The translations under genes and the position numbers were made by a program. Positions 1-12,158 of a stretch of 64,000 nucleotides of DNA are shown piece after piece. Source of the DNA: Collybiopsis luxurians FD-317 M1 (taxonomy: Eukaryota; Basidiomycota; Agaricomycetes; Agaricales; Omphalotaceae); assembly GCA_000827265.1 (NCBI GenBank), contig KN834811.1:186001-250000 (forward strand). The letters are read 5' to 3'. The notes beneath the pieces were generated by a model. The model was given only the letters and a program-made list of their open reading frames with translations, made no database searches and had not been told where the DNA came from. Numbering within the stretch: position 1 is the first letter of the stretch; the number at the start of each line of letters is the position of its first letter.

Positions 1-190
1 GACTCAGATTCGGTAGCCGGTAAAATTAGCGGTTCATCGAGCCCAAATCGAGCCACAACATTCCGGAATCTTTGTCATTTCGGATTATGTACGCAAAGCA
101 TCGGGTGAAATCATTTAAAAGTGCCGCGGCCTGTCAGCTTTACACCAACTTGTCCTTTCCTACCATCTTGGTGTTCACCGACTTTCCAAG
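1..190. other. Upstream region of the ABC transporter
   Basis: Short stretch before the first ATG of the ABC-B transporter. No TATA box or other feature is evident; it probably holds its promoter and 5' leader. Confidence 0.3.
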
Positions 191-3100
191 ATGTCGGATT
201 CTCGACCAAGTAGCGCAGACGAGAAAATCTCTCTTAATCAGTCAGAGAAGAGACGGTTCTTCTGGCAAAAGTCCAAGGCTCAGCCCAGGGATGCCGACCA
301 CGGCCAGAAAGATTCTAGTACAGATGTCTCTCTGGTCACCAATTCTGCAGAAGCTGAACTTCAACCCTCTGGATTCACGGAGTTGTTTAGGTGCGAATTT
401 TTTATCCCCTTGTAAGTATCTGTATACTCAGGCACACTGCTATCTACAGATTTTCGACGCGCACGGAGCTCTTCATGGACTTTATTGGCTTAATATGTGC
501 CGCCGCTGCTGGTGCTGCTCAAGTACAATTTTTTTTTCAAGCTGCGATTTATTACTAATGATTTACAGCCCCTGATGTCGCTGCTCTTTGGCAAATTGAC
601 CCTGGCGTTCGTGCGATTTCAAGAGGCGGCCAATGAGTTGCATAGTAGTAATCTAACACTGGCACACCAAGCTAACCAGGCATTCCCTGCTATCGCTTCC
701 GGCTTTCGACATGAGGCCTCCAAGGATGCGTTGTATCTGACAATTATCGGTTAGTGGAATCATGCGCCTTGTCATTATCTCCTCTTAGCAAAGTGCTATC
801 TTTCTAGGTATTGGCATGTTCGTATGTACTTACATCTACATGTACGTTTGGACATATACTGGAGAGATCAACGCAAAGCGCATTCGAGAAAACTATCTTC
901 AAGCTGTTCTGCGTCAAGACATCCAGTTTTTCGATAAAGTAGGCGCTGGTGAAGTTGCAACCCGTATTCAAACAGACACCCGTGAGCTCAATATCTACTG
1001 GGACTCTTTCATTTCTTTGATCGTATACAGATCTCGTTCAGCAAGGCATGTCAGAAAAAGTGGCATTAGTGGTCAATTTTCTAGGGGCCTTTTTCACTGG
1101 TTTCATCCTTGCATACGCTCGTAACTGGCGACTTGCACTGTAAGCCTGTCTGTTCGCCTGCATGCTTCAGAAACTTGAATTGGAGATCGTAGTGCGATGT
1201 CTTCAATTCTACCTTGCATAGGAATGACGGGCGCAGTAATGAACAAATTTGTTTCAAAATACATGCAGTACGTATCGCAGATACCTGATTGCATTATTAA
1301 TCGGTTTTTGACATTTCCTTCAGGATGTCCCTGAAGGCCGTCGCAGAAGGTGGCACTCTTGCAGAAGAAGTCATTTCCACAATTCGTACTGCCCAAGCGT
1401 TCGGAACTCAGTCGATCCTTTCGAAACTGTATGACACGCATATCGAAAAATCCGAAAAGGTTGATTCCAAGGCTGCAGTGTTTCACGGCGGAGGTAAGCA
1501 ACTGCTTTGAGAAATCCTTCGACTGAGCCAAGAATCTGTATCGTTGATAGGCCTCGCGGCATTCTTTTTCATCATTTATTCCTCGTACGCATTGGGTATG
1601 TCATTGTACATAATCTACTACACTACCAAATCTCTAACACTAAACTCCCGATAGCTTTTAGTTTCGGGACGACGCTTATAAATGAGAATCATGGTGAGCT
1701 TACTGTTTGTTTAGAGGCTTTCAGACTCTAACGGCCTCTCACAGCGGACGCTGGTCAGGTTATCAATGTATTCATGGCCATTCTCATCGGTTCATTCTCG
1801 CTAGCTTTGTTGGCTCCGGAAATGCAAGGTAAGTTATTCCATCCGACAGGTGATATGTTTTGAACTGAATGACGCTTTACGTAGCCATTACTCATGGTAG
1901 AGGTGCTGCAGCCAAGTTGTTTGCGACCATCGATTGTGTGCCCGAAATCGATTCTTCAGATCCCTCCGGATTGAAGCCAGATCACGTCGAGGGAGAGATC
2001 ACGCTCGAAAACATCAAATTTGCATACCCTTCTCGTCCTGGCGTAACTGTTGTCAAGGATCTGTCATTAAATTTCCGCGCCGGAAAAACTGCAGCCCTTG
2101 TTGGTGCTTCTGGATCAGGAAAATCCACAGTTATCTCACTCGTTGAACGGTTCTATGATCCTCTTTCTGGTGTAGTCAAACTTGACGGGCGTGACATCAA
2201 GACACTCAATCTCAGATGGCTCCGTACTCAAATCGGGCTAGTGTCGCAAGAGCCCACGCTGTTCGCTACCACCATCAAGCAAAACGTCGCTCACGGTCTC
2301 ATCGGAACGAAACACGAGCATGCCAGTGAGGAAGAAAAATTTGCTTTGATCAAGGATGCCTGTATCAAGTCCAATGCCGATGGTTTCATCTCCAAGCTCC
2401 CTCTTGGCTATGATACGATGGTAGGGGAGAGAGGATTTCTTCTCTCGGGAGGTCAGTCCAAGGAAATGGTGATTTTAAAGCTCAATCTCACATAAATACT
2501 TGCTACACTAGGTCAGAAGCAGAGAATTGCCATTGCCCGAGCGATCGTTTCCGATCCCCGTGTGCTACTGCTCGACGAAGCTACTAGTGCTCTGGATACT
2601 CAGAGTGAAGGTATTGTTCAGGATGCTCTCGACAAAGCTGCTGCTGGTAAGTTGGTTGGTTTTTCAAACTGTATTTCATGATTGAACCACATTCCTGCAG
2701 GACGTACCACTATTACAATCGCACATCGACTTTCAACGATCAAAGACGCCGATGTTATCTTTGTGATGGGAGGTGAGGGTATCTAGTTAATTAAAGCTTT
2801 CCCGCTTTACAATTCTTTCCTAGATGGAGTCGTGTTGGAAATGGGCACCCACAACGAACTCGTCGCCAATGAGACCGGTCCTTATGCCAAACTTGTTCAG
2901 TCTCAGAGGTTGCGCGAGACTGCGGAGGTCACGGAAGCTACTGAAGATAGAGAAGAGGCTCCGCAGGATATGGAAAAAGCTGCTTTGGAAGAGATTCCTC
3001 TCGGACGCAAAAACACTGGTCGCTCTCTCGCTAGTGAAATTATTGAACAGAAGCAGAAGGACGCAGTGGCAGAGCGTACTGATTACAGCCTCCCTTACCT

Positions 3101-5291
3101 TTTCCGAAGAATGGGACGCATCAATGCCTCCAGTTGGAAGAAGTACTTGGTTGGAGGATGCGCCGCTGTCGTCACTGGATTGGTTTTCCCTGCTTACGGT
3201 ATCGTTTACGGTACGTGAATACGTCGTGTCAATATTTGCCGACATCTGATAACCGCACTCTCTAGCCAAGGCAATCAATGGCTTCGCATTGGAAGGTCAT
3301 GCTCGACGAGTTTCCGGTGATCGTAATGCGCTCTGGTTCTTCATTATTGCCATTGTCGCTTCCTTTGCTCTTGGGCTGCAAAGCTACAATTTTGCTGCGT
3401 CCGCTGCCAACTTGACCGCCAAACTGAGAACTCTTAGCTTCCGAGCTGTTCTCAGACAAGATAGTCGGTGCTTTTCATGTCTTTTATCTCATCTCTAATC
3501 TTTCTCTGTATAGTTGAGTTCTTTGATAAGGACGAGCACAGTACTGGTGGCTTAGTTTCCGATCTCAGCGACAATCCTCAAAAAGTGAATGGGCTGGCTG
3601 GAGTCACCCTCGGAGCGTATGTTTGCCCTGTGCAATAATTTGTCTTTTCAATTAACGTGCTTTCATCTAGCATTGTTCAAAGCGCCTCTACTCTCATTGG
3701 AGGAGCTATAGTCAGTCTCATTTTCGCATGGAAACTCGGTCTTGTTGGTATTGGTAAGCTATATATTCTACCCAATTTTCAGCATACTAATCAAGTTCAG
3801 CGTGTATGCCTGTTTTGGTCACCACTGGCTATATCCGATTGCGCGTCGTCGTCCTAAAGGATCAAAAGAACAAGAAAGAACACGCAGCATCTGCCCAACT
3901 TGCCTGTGAAGCCGCCGCATCCATTCGTACTGTCGCTGCCTTGACAAGGGAGGAAGATTGTTGCCGGATGTACAGCAAAAGCTTGGAAGAGCCTCTGCGC
4001 AACTCCAACCGTACCGCTATCTTTAGCAATGGTCTCTTCGCCATTTCACAGTCTACGGTTTTTTTCGTGATTTCGCTTGTCTTCTGGTATGGTGCCAGAC
4101 TGGTATCCACACTTGAGTTCAGTACTTTCCAATTTTTCGTCGGCCTCTTGTGTGGAATTTTTGCCGCCATGCAGGCCGGAAACGTGTTTTCCTTCGTGCC
4201 TGATATGTCTTCGGCCAAAGGTGCTGCCACCGACATCATCAAGCTTCTGGACTCTGTGCCAGAAATCGATGCTGATTCCACGGAAGGTAAACACATCGAC
4301 CCAGCGCAAGTGACTGGCCAAATTCGCTTCGAAAACGTTCACTTTAGGTATCCCACCCGACCTGGTGTTCGTGTTCTTCGTGATTTGAACCTGCAAATTG
4401 AGCCTGGAACGTTCGTCGCACTGGTTGGCCAGTCTGGATGCGGAAAATCGACTGTGTAAGTGATATTTGTTCTGACATTATCCAGCAACACTGAATTCGA
4501 CATAATTAGTATTCAAATGATCGAACGGTTTTATGATCCATTGGCCGGCAGTATTTACGTGAGTTAGGGTGTTCACTGTGGTGCTAATTTTTGTATTGAC
4601 TTTTTTATAGCTCGACGGAGAGAAAATATCCGACCTGAACGTCAGCTCCTACCGCAAGGCAATCTCGTTGGTCTCACAAGAGCCAACGCTGTATGCTGGA
4701 ACGGTCCGGTTCAATATTCTCTTGGGCGCCACGAAGCCCCAAGATGAAATCACACAGGAGGAAATTGAAGATGCGTGTCGCAAGGCAAATATTTTGGAAT
4801 TCATCGAGTCGTTACCCGAGTGCGTATTGTTATAAAGAATGATTTGCGTGGCGACCTTCTGACTATGCTCTTTTTTGCAGTGGATTTGACACGGAAGTAG
4901 GCGGAAAGGGAAGCCAACTCTCGGGCGGACAGAAGCAACGAATCGCGATTGCTCGTGCTCTTTTGAGGAATCCCAAGGTCCTTCTGCTGGATGAAGCCAC
5001 ATCCGCGCTTGATTCCAATTCGGAGAAGGTTGTACAAGCGGCCCTCGATCAAGCTGCCAAAGGCCGGACGACCATCGCCATCGCCCACCGTCTATCGACG
5101 ATTCAAAATGCTAACCGAATGTAAGCTTCATGTTTTCTTTTGGCTATGACTGCAATTCATCATCATCTCTCCTCAGCTACTTCATCAAAGAAGGTGCCGT
5201 CAGCGAAGCCGGAACTCACGACCAGCTCCTAGCATTAAAGGGAGACTATTACGAATTTGTTCAGTTGCAAGCCCTTAGCAAGAGGGATTAA
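191..5291 (+). CDS. Full-size ABC-B multidrug transporter (P-glycoprotein/Ste6 type)
   Basis: ATP-driven membrane exporter of the MDR/P-glycoprotein family, probably in the plasma membrane, for drugs, lipids or peptides. About 20 introns of ~50-60 nt split the gene, and every apparent frame break I checked is a GT-AG intron (for example ~980-1029, which restores QTDTHLVQQG). The product is about 1,320 aa in the order TMD1-NBD1-TMD2-NBD2, the usual full-transporter length. NBD1 has Walker [10 protein letters not shown] (~2106), LSGGQ interrupted by an intron at ~2455-2511, Walker [12 protein letters not shown] (~2560) and the H-loop IAHRLST. NBD2 has GQSGCGKST (~4430), [10 protein letters not shown]-loop (~4675), LSGGQKQR (~4917), [10 protein letters not shown] (~4983) and IAHRLST (~5082). 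The ATG at 191 opens a hydrophilic tail ahead of the first membrane segment, and the stop is TAA 5289-5291. Both ATPase sites look complete, so it should be active. The substrate cannot be told from sequence. Confidence 0.93.
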
Positions 5292-5353
5292 AGTTATTCT
5301 GTCATGATTTAAGCATTGCTTTTCTTATAACGCGCTACAAGGATACTGGGCTA

Positions 5354-6946
5354 TCAGCGCCAAAAGGACCCTCCACTTTAGCGGATCACATGACTAGTCC
5401 AGTCATCTACTAAACGAAGTTCACATTGAAGCTCAACATTTGTATTCACCAGTAATCTAGTATGTATGTATACTACTCTAGCTACTGTGAATGAAATAGT
5501 TTGTACTGTACAAGATTTGAGTACATTATACGACTTCACTTGTAAAAGGTTATCCTTTCGGACCATGTGCCGAGCCAAATCATTTCTGTTGCCCACCACA
5601 CTGCCCCTTCGCTGATGCGCCGCAATTGGGGGGATCCCTTCCCACTCTGCTCCTCTGCTTCCCGCCCATCGGTCTCGCCTCCTGCCCACTGTCCCGCCCT
5701 CCAGTACATTTGCCCTCCATAATGATAGATACTTACAGATAACTACTGAAAATGTCATTCCATTCTACTCCGTTAAGTGATTTATCTACCGCATGCATTT
5801 ATCATGTCATTTGTATAATAGATAGGCTATCAAACAACAATTGAGCATTGTCAGGGCAATGTCAAAGTAACAATGCACTGGAAGGCGGGGCAATGGGCGG
5901 GAGGCAAAACCGATGGGCGGGAAGCAGGGGAGCAGAGGGGTATAGGGGTATAGGGGTATAGGTATAACTGGACACACTCACACTCGTGCCTGGTCCTCAC
6001 ACTCACACTCAAGCCGCTCACACTCACACTCGGGCCGATCATACTCATGTTCGGCAAGCCCACACTCACATTCGGAAGGATCATAGGAATGAGCTGCAGG
6101 TGCGTCGGGATAATCGGACAGTAGTATACAAATTAGGAGATTTTTTTGTTTACCGTATTTCAATTTGTACTTTTGCTTGTACTACCATCTCCCGGTGCAC
6201 CCATGGTTGGGTAAGAGGGTAACAAACAGCTTCAAAAGCTTATCGGATGCATCCCAGTACATATTTTACACAGATTTTGTGACCAAGTATGTGTTCCCAT
6301 CATTACCCTTCCATCAGATACGCGTCGTTATATTTTCTACACCACTCACGCGTTTACTCAGCAGTATTACAGTGTTGAATATATTGAGAAGGATCCCGTG
6401 AAGTTCCTCAACTTTATGTGGATTGATTTTGACATGTTTTGTGACTATCTGAGAGACGAGCATATATATGACTGAAAACTATCTCAATGTATGATGTTAG
6501 TCTAGTTTGAAACTAGGTGAGCATGGGCTGCCCCAGGGTGAGCTTTAGCGGCACAAGTCTGAGCATGAGCAGTGGGAGTCTGAATGTGAGCTCCTCGAGT
6601 CTGAGTGTGAGCTTCAGGAATGAGTGTGAGTGTGTCCAATTGTAAGTACACCGGGAGCGGAGTGGGAAGGGATCCCCCCAATTGCGGCACATCAGCGAAG
6701 GGGTGTGGGCAAGAAATGATTTGGCTCGGCAAATGGTCCAAAAAGATAACCTTTTACAATTGAAGTCGTATAATGTACTCAAATCTTGTACAGTACCTAC
6801 TATTTCATTCACAGTTGCTAGAGTAGTATACATACATACTAGATTACTGGTGAATACAAATGTTGAACTTCAATGTGAACTTCGTTTGGTGGATGATTGG
6901 ACTAGTCACGTGATCCGCTAAAGTGGAGGGTCCTTTTGGCGCTGCT
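5354..6946. mobile_element. Non-autonomous DNA transposon with ~300 bp terminal inverted repeats (MULE-like)
   Basis: The ends match in inverted orientation: CAGCGCCAAAAGGACCCTCC at 5355 pairs with its complement ending at 6944, and similarity runs for ~300 bp (5355-5656 with 6643-6944). The 10-bp direct repeat TACTGGGCTA lies just outside each end (5344-5353 and 6947-6956) and looks like a target-site duplication. Long inverted repeats plus a 9-10 bp duplication suggest a Mutator-like element. Inside, CACTCACACTC-type tandem repeats occur in opposite orientation near each end (~5965-6075 and ~6530-6640). There is no transposase frame, so the element would need help in trans. The left arm carries an extra nested hairpin (separate entry). 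Confidence 0.75.
5649..5940. repeat. Nested hairpin within the left arm of the 1.6 kb element
   Basis: Arms around 5649-5705 and 5877-5936 are inverted copies (core GCTTCCCGCCCATCGG against CCGATGGGCGGGAAGC). The right arm of the host element runs straight from GTGGGAAGGG into the CACTC repeats, whereas the left arm is interrupted by this block. That suggests a smaller foldback element inserted later. A short TATAGGGG repeat follows at ~5938-5962. Confidence 0.5.
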
Positions 6947-6956
6947 TACTGGGCTA

Positions 6957-7733
6957 CTAAAAGGTGGAATTTAATTTTGAGTGTGTTTAGATTGTACCAT
7001 TATATTGCTGGTTGCTACTCAATTATAGACACCTTTTACTATCCCAACTTAGTGCGTAGGTACATACTCATAGACATTCGTTCGCTACACGCAGTAGTAA
7101 TGACAAAAGATTTTTGTGTATACCCCAACTCACTGTAAATATTATGTAAGGGTAAAAGATCCTTATTTCTCACGTAATTTTGTTTTTGGGCGCTTCACAG
7201 CGTCTGCGCTCGGTGTGCCCGGGTCGAGTTTTCAAGACGGTACGTATACGGTCCGTCGGAAGTCAGCTGCTTTTCGTCCCTGTACCCTCTCCCTGTACAG
7301 TGACCTACAGTGATTTAGGAGTCCTTGATACATGTCTATTAAAACCTTTTTATATGGCTATTTCTTTCCAAGTCAAGTATCTGAAATTAATGATAGACAT
7401 TAGATCCATGCCCTGAAAAAGTCTCGAGGTGATTGTGGCTTGGGCTGAAGAGATATAGATAAAATACTGGTCATTTTTGCATGCCTTTTTTTGAAACAAA
7501 ACTTTTAGCTTAGTGGCGAGCTATGCTAAATTGACCCAGAACACAGGAAATTTGGGTCTCAGATTATAAAACTGTTATCTCTCTACAGATTACAATAATT
7601 TCTTGAGCTGCAGAGTGAGATACTGGTGCTGAATCTGCATAACAATCCTGCGTGACATTGAGCTTAAACTCAAGGCACCGTAAGCAAGTCAAATTAGCTT
7701 TGGCCAATCTCTAAAAAATTCCTGCCATTAGAA
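6957..7733. other. Intergenic, no gene recognised
   Basis: Moderately AT-rich sequence between the inverted-repeat element and the transposase relic. I see no coding signal, RNA gene or clear repeat. It may include the unrecognised 5' part of the pogo-like element or of the disrupted F-box-like gene. Confidence 0.3.
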
Positions 7734-8342
7734 ATGGTCAGTAAAGCTCAGTCAAATGAGCTCAAGGCACAGCTAGAGTGCAAAGATAAATCCAGAAGAC
7801 TGAAAGATGCAATAGCAGTGTACAACAGCCAGAAAACCTTACTGAAAGAAGATCAAAAATCACTTTGTGATCTTGCATTGGAATATTACATTGACAAAAT
7901 GGCAATTAATTGCGGAGTGCAGGGATATCGAACTATCCGAGAGTTCAATGCAACAAAGCAGAAACTCTTGCCTGCAGAGGAACAAACACTGGCAGATTTC
8001 ATGCTGTGCTCAGCAGAATCTGGTTTACCCTTGACACATTCTCAGATCAAATCCTATGCAAATGCTATTTTACAGAAAAAACATGGTCCTACATATGAAG
8101 GAGTTGGTTGTTCATGGATATACAAGTTTCTCAAAAGAAATCACAAAGTATCAATGCACTGGAGCAAACCGCTCAACATGCAATGCGCTTAGTCCCTGAA
8201 TCCTGCGGCAGTGGATGATTGGTTTCAGCTTATAAAAGAGGTGATACATGATGCTGGTATCAAGGAGAAGGATGTTTATTTAATGGACAAGACAGCTGTG
8301 CCAAGAGGCAACCTCTCCAAGGAATGTGTCGCAGGTGCGTGA
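7734..8342 (+). pseudogene. pogo/Tc1-type transposase relic (N-terminal part)
   Basis: The frame opens with a lysine- and glutamine-rich helical start (MVSKAQSNELKAQLECKDK), then a helix-turn-helix-like segment (GVQGYRTIREFNATKQK) and a second DNA-binding-like segment (GVGCSWIYKFLKRN). This is the layout of fungal pogo/Fot1-type transposases with a CENP-B-like DNA-binding region. A TAG at ~8190 breaks the frame, which then resumes with LNPAAVDDWFQLIKEV and a start of the DDE domain (YLMDKTAV, where MDETG is usual). It is truncated at ~8342, where F-box-like coding sequence begins. Only the first third of the protein is present, so it is dead. The family call rests on pattern, not on a search. 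Confidence 0.6.
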
Positions 8343-8345
8343 GGA

Positions 8346-10210
8346 GTGAGCTGGGTAACACATCCGGAACTTTCTCCAGTCTCAGAGAACCAATGGCCTG
8401 ACTATCAGTTTAAGCGGTTCATCCAGGCAAATGCAGGAACATTGGAACATATTTCGGTGGACGAGTATCCTGGGTTTCAGGTGACTCAATACGAAGAAGA
8501 TATCACACCTGACCGACGAGTTTTTCGCGGCCGAAAAATATAAGGGGAAATGCTGAAAACAATTCTTCATTTTTCTTCAAAGATTGAAATCCTTTTTCAT
8601 AAGAAAACTCTACCATTTAACGCCTGAAAAAGAAGTAAAACAATGAACGATTTATCGCAAACTAATTTCTTTGTTTCGCTTATTCAAAATGGTCCTTTTC
8701 TCACCTGATTAAGGATATCTTTCTCGTAGGATAAAATTGGCCTTTCGTCCCGGATATAGATAATCTTTCGCATCTGATAACTGTAATCTTGCACGCCTGT
8801 TAAATTTTTCCTTTGCGAAACCAAGTGCCCCCTTTTTGTGGAAGCGCCGAGGAGCCACTTAGATTCACAAATAATAACATATGCCAACGTAGAGATTATC
8901 AGATGATGCTTGGAACAATTCTATGAGTATCTGATGTACGATTACCACAATAATGTTGTAGATTATGCTATCTGTAAATTTGAGTAGCTCCTCGGCGCTT
9001 CCGCAAAAAGCGGGCACTTGGTTTCGCAAAGGAAAAATTCAAAATTTAACAGGCGCGCAAGATTACAGTTATCAGATGCGAAAGATTATCTATATCCGGG
9101 ACGAAAGGCTAATTTTATCCTACGAGAAAGATATCCTTAATCTAAGCGAAACAAAGAAATTAGTTTGCGATAAATAGTTCATTGTTTTACTTCTTTTTCA
9201 GGCGTTAAATGGTAGAGTTTTCTTATGAAAAAGGATTTCAATCTTTGAGGAAAAATGAAGAATTTTGTTTTCAGCATTTCCCCTTATATTTTTCGGCCGC
9301 GAAAAACTCGTCGGTCAGATGTGATATGTCGGATAGTCTTTTGTATCTTCTCACGAACCACGCCCCACAGCTTCGGACTCTGTTCATGCGAGGCATACTT
9401 CCTCGAATGAATTCTTACCCTACTCGTCGCACGAACCGTACCGCTTTACGACAACCTCCGATTTATTCCTCTGGAGAGGCTGTTCCTGCAGTATCGTCGA
9501 ATGTAGAAAATGTGTCTCTTTCGTTCAACTCTTATCTTTGGAGCGCTTCTATCTTCGAGGGTTTGAATCAGAACCTATGCTTTTCATTGAAGACTCACTC
9601 TTAAACGGCGGCGTGCTCGCCGCAGGGAAAACCAAATATCTCGGTCTTTCCATAATGCCCTGCGATTACAGCTACAAAACGTTATTCTCTTCGTTAAAGC
9701 GTTCAATTACTCATCTTACGTTGGATCTGGACGAAACAGGTATGCATTTCAGTTTCTAATCATTCTTGTTTATCCTCTAATCTCTTCTCAAACTGAGTCC
9801 TTCGAGCAAACATCAAATTTCTGATGTTTCCCCAACCTCAATGTTTACAACTCATCGTTAATCCATTACTAGGCAATGTTCCCCGGGAAATCATTAACAC
9901 CCTATGTCGCAGTTCCTCCGGCGGAAGTTCACAGTCGTCCTCGTCTTCGTCCAACAAGCTAAAGCGGCTTCAATTCGGGTTTGACAGTAGATTTTTTCCT
10001 GAAGAGCACCCCGTAATCGAAGTATTCAGATCGTATCCGTCGATCGATCGCCAGCTGCTTGATTTGATCATTCACCAGTCCAAGGTGGCACTTGTTACGA
10101 TAGCTCTGCCAGCAATCGATCTGGAACGAGCGTTTCCTGAAACTATGGGTACTGGTTCCTTGAAATCGCAGGGAACTAACGAATGGTGGTGTCGGCCTAA
10201 TTACCTGTGA
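8346..10210 (+). pseudogene. F-box/LRR-like protein gene, disrupted by a foldback element
   Basis: Pieces of one protein with leucine-rich-repeat style text flank an inserted palindrome. The first exon piece (8346-8501) ends in QVTQYEED; the next starts MSDSLLYLL at 9326 and continues LTNHAPQLRTLFMRGILP. Removing the insert and one TA joins the pieces in frame. Around 9520-9540 the frame shifts again (SLERFYLRGFESEP lies in another frame), which may be a frameshift or a missed intron. A probable intron starts at ~9739, and a final exon (~9824-10210) encodes LKRLQFGFDSRFF and a stop. No upstream F-box half is visible; the pogo relic lies where it should be. The protein class (LRR half of an F-box protein) is inferred from general style. 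It is almost certainly non-functional. Confidence 0.5.
8503..9324. mobile_element. Foldback element (~820 bp near-perfect palindrome) at a TA site
   Basis: Two arms of ~385 bp are inverted copies at roughly 95% identity by eye (8503-~8880 against ~8965-9324), separated by a spacer under 100 bp. The ends read TCACACCTGACCGACGAG and its near complement. TA dinucleotides at 8501-8502 and 9325-9326 look like the target duplication, as in Tc1/mariner-type elements. The left arm has a ~25 bp extra block near 8685. Each arm holds the same short frame containing YQMRKIIYIRDER, which is probably coincidental to the palindrome. No transposase is encoded. Confidence 0.75.
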
Positions 10211-10369
10211 TTGACTAAAATGGAAATTCGACACTGCATATCACCTCGGCATTAGATAGTGTAGCTTTAAAAATTTCCATACAGATAGATAGGTACAATA
10301 AAAGTACAAATCACATTACAATCCCCGCAAAATGTCTGGGGTCGTGCCATCGTACATCATGATCATTCC

Positions 10370-12158
10370 TTAGACATTGATAGACCTGACTTGGCTCTCC
10401 GCCGCACCTGCCGCAAACCTTATTGATTCTAGGCCAAGACTGGCCACCCCAGCACCTTCTCTTCGGCCACTACCCCCTCCTCCTCTCTCTTCAGTTTTCT
10501 CGTCTGGATTCTCTTCACCCGCTCGAATGCCACTTTCATACACTACCCCTTCTGCTGCCCGTTTATTTTCTGCTCGCAAGTTGAGGAGCATACGGTTTCC
10601 CAATATCGATAAAAAGACGAGGGTCAAGGGGTCGAGCATGCCCGAGAGGCTAGGCTATTACAAGAAGATACCATTAGCCAAGTGAAATCAAGAGCTTAAA
10701 TTAACTTGCATCAGGATTTGAGAACAGGTACGCATTGCTGATGAATGCGACAAAAATTCTGTGCAGTTCATCATAATCAGCTGTTGGAAAACAAACTCGC
10801 TAGGCAAAAAGAAACCTTACACAGCCAAGTACAACAACATGTCTTTCAGAAGCAGTTCCAACAGATTCGATGCCCACGCCTTGCGATTTCGGATGTATTT
10901 AATGAACAGTAGGGACACCAAAATTAGAGTGGTCGTTTCATACACCAGAATCGGAACCCTTTAAAAAAAGTCATATGTAAATATGTACGAGAAGCGTTAG
11001 CTCAAAAGGGAACGCCAAGCAGATAACGCACCAAAATAGCCATAATTTGCGATACGGGGTATAAACGGTGCATCTTTTGACCCCCGGAATGACCTCGGAA
11101 GCGCCTATCATGATTGTTTTGTTGGGCGATGGGCGATCCAAGTAAAACATATCACAGACTGACCTTTCGTTTGAGATCCAACAACGCCAACAACAGCTGT
11201 ACCGCTTAGCACGCATACCACCATCAGTCCTAGCAAGGGCCACCGCACTCGTTTGGAATTGCGATAGAGAGCACATACACAAAGCCACACGATACCGTCG
11301 GTGAGCACTAACTGGAGTATACCTTGGGTCCACAGGGCTAGGTAAGCCGTTAAGCGGAGTGAGATGACGCATGAACTTACTTGTCCCAACGAGCCAGTAC
11401 GCAATAGCAAATTTGCCTTTTTCCAAAACACCAAAAAATTAAAAACAGATTGCATGAACAATTCATATTCGATCGAACTTACAGCTGTGAAAGTTAATAA
11501 AACAATCAATTCCGTCTTGGTAGCTATAAATTAATACTAGAAAACTCACAACTTGTTCAAAAAAAAATATGTTAAATGTTATTAACGCGTGTGGCAAATA
11601 GAAACTCACTTACTTCGTAGCTGACATGCGGGCTGACATGAGCTACGAGTCTATCAGGCGAAGCGGTTCAACAAAGCGTGAAAGTAAGTGGAATTACCAT
11701 AGGTTGTGACAAGCTGAGCTATGATGGCGAGGTATCGATTCTGTGAACAAAATGTACATGAGCAAATGCGGCGAAACATCTTGAACCTGGGGAAAAACTT
11801 GCGAAAATAAAGAGAATAGATACTGCGGTCTTTTTTCTTCGCTGTGAGGTCAATAAGGGGAAGCATTTAAGAGTTAAAGACGAATGTTCTACCCATATCA
11901 GGTTTAGCTGCGTGAAAGGGTAAGCGAAACCATAAGGAAACAAAAAAGGTGAAATAAACCTCGCCCTCAAACGTCAGTATAAAGTCCCAAAACACCAAAG
12001 TAGTGGCGGCAACTTTGAGAAACAAAAGTATCAGCATACCTTGAGTCTATTAGGGACTGGAATGATTCTTTGCATGACTCACTTTCGCAGTATCCATGCC
12101 ATTGGGTATGGAGAAGTGTTTTGTTCACACCTGCAATTGGAACTGGAATCGGAGACAT
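10370..12158 (-). CDS. DUF6533-type seven-transmembrane protein
   Basis: Spliced minus-strand gene for a fungal integral membrane protein of unknown function. The DUF6533 hallmark is visible: TTLVFWDFILTFEGE (~12000-11960), followed after introns by NRYLAIIAQL (~11725). Hydrophobic helices then run through 11509-11108 (ILQLVLTDGIVWLCVCALYR; WPLLGLMVVCVLSGTAVVG) and ~10960-10830 (LVYETTTLILVSLLFI). The tail DPLTLVFLSILGNRMLLNLR with a charged glycine-rich C-terminus (10639-10370) is typical of this family. Start chosen at 12158 (MSPIPVPIAGVN) because the first exon then splices to the hallmark exon. It lies divergent from the MpaB-like gene. Exact exon borders are approximate. Another DUF6533 gene lies at 25.7 kb. 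Confidence 0.7.

Noticed and set aside
960..1200. Apparent frameshift in the first membrane domain of the ABC transporter
   Set aside because: Two GT-AG introns restore the family sequence (QTDTHLVQQG..., then [15 protein letters not shown]), so the gene is not broken there.
5965..6075. CACTCACACTC repeats considered as a CRISPR-like array
   Set aside because: Repeats are short, degenerate, contiguous and symmetric with the other end of a transposon in eukaryotic DNA; they fit subterminal transposon repeats.
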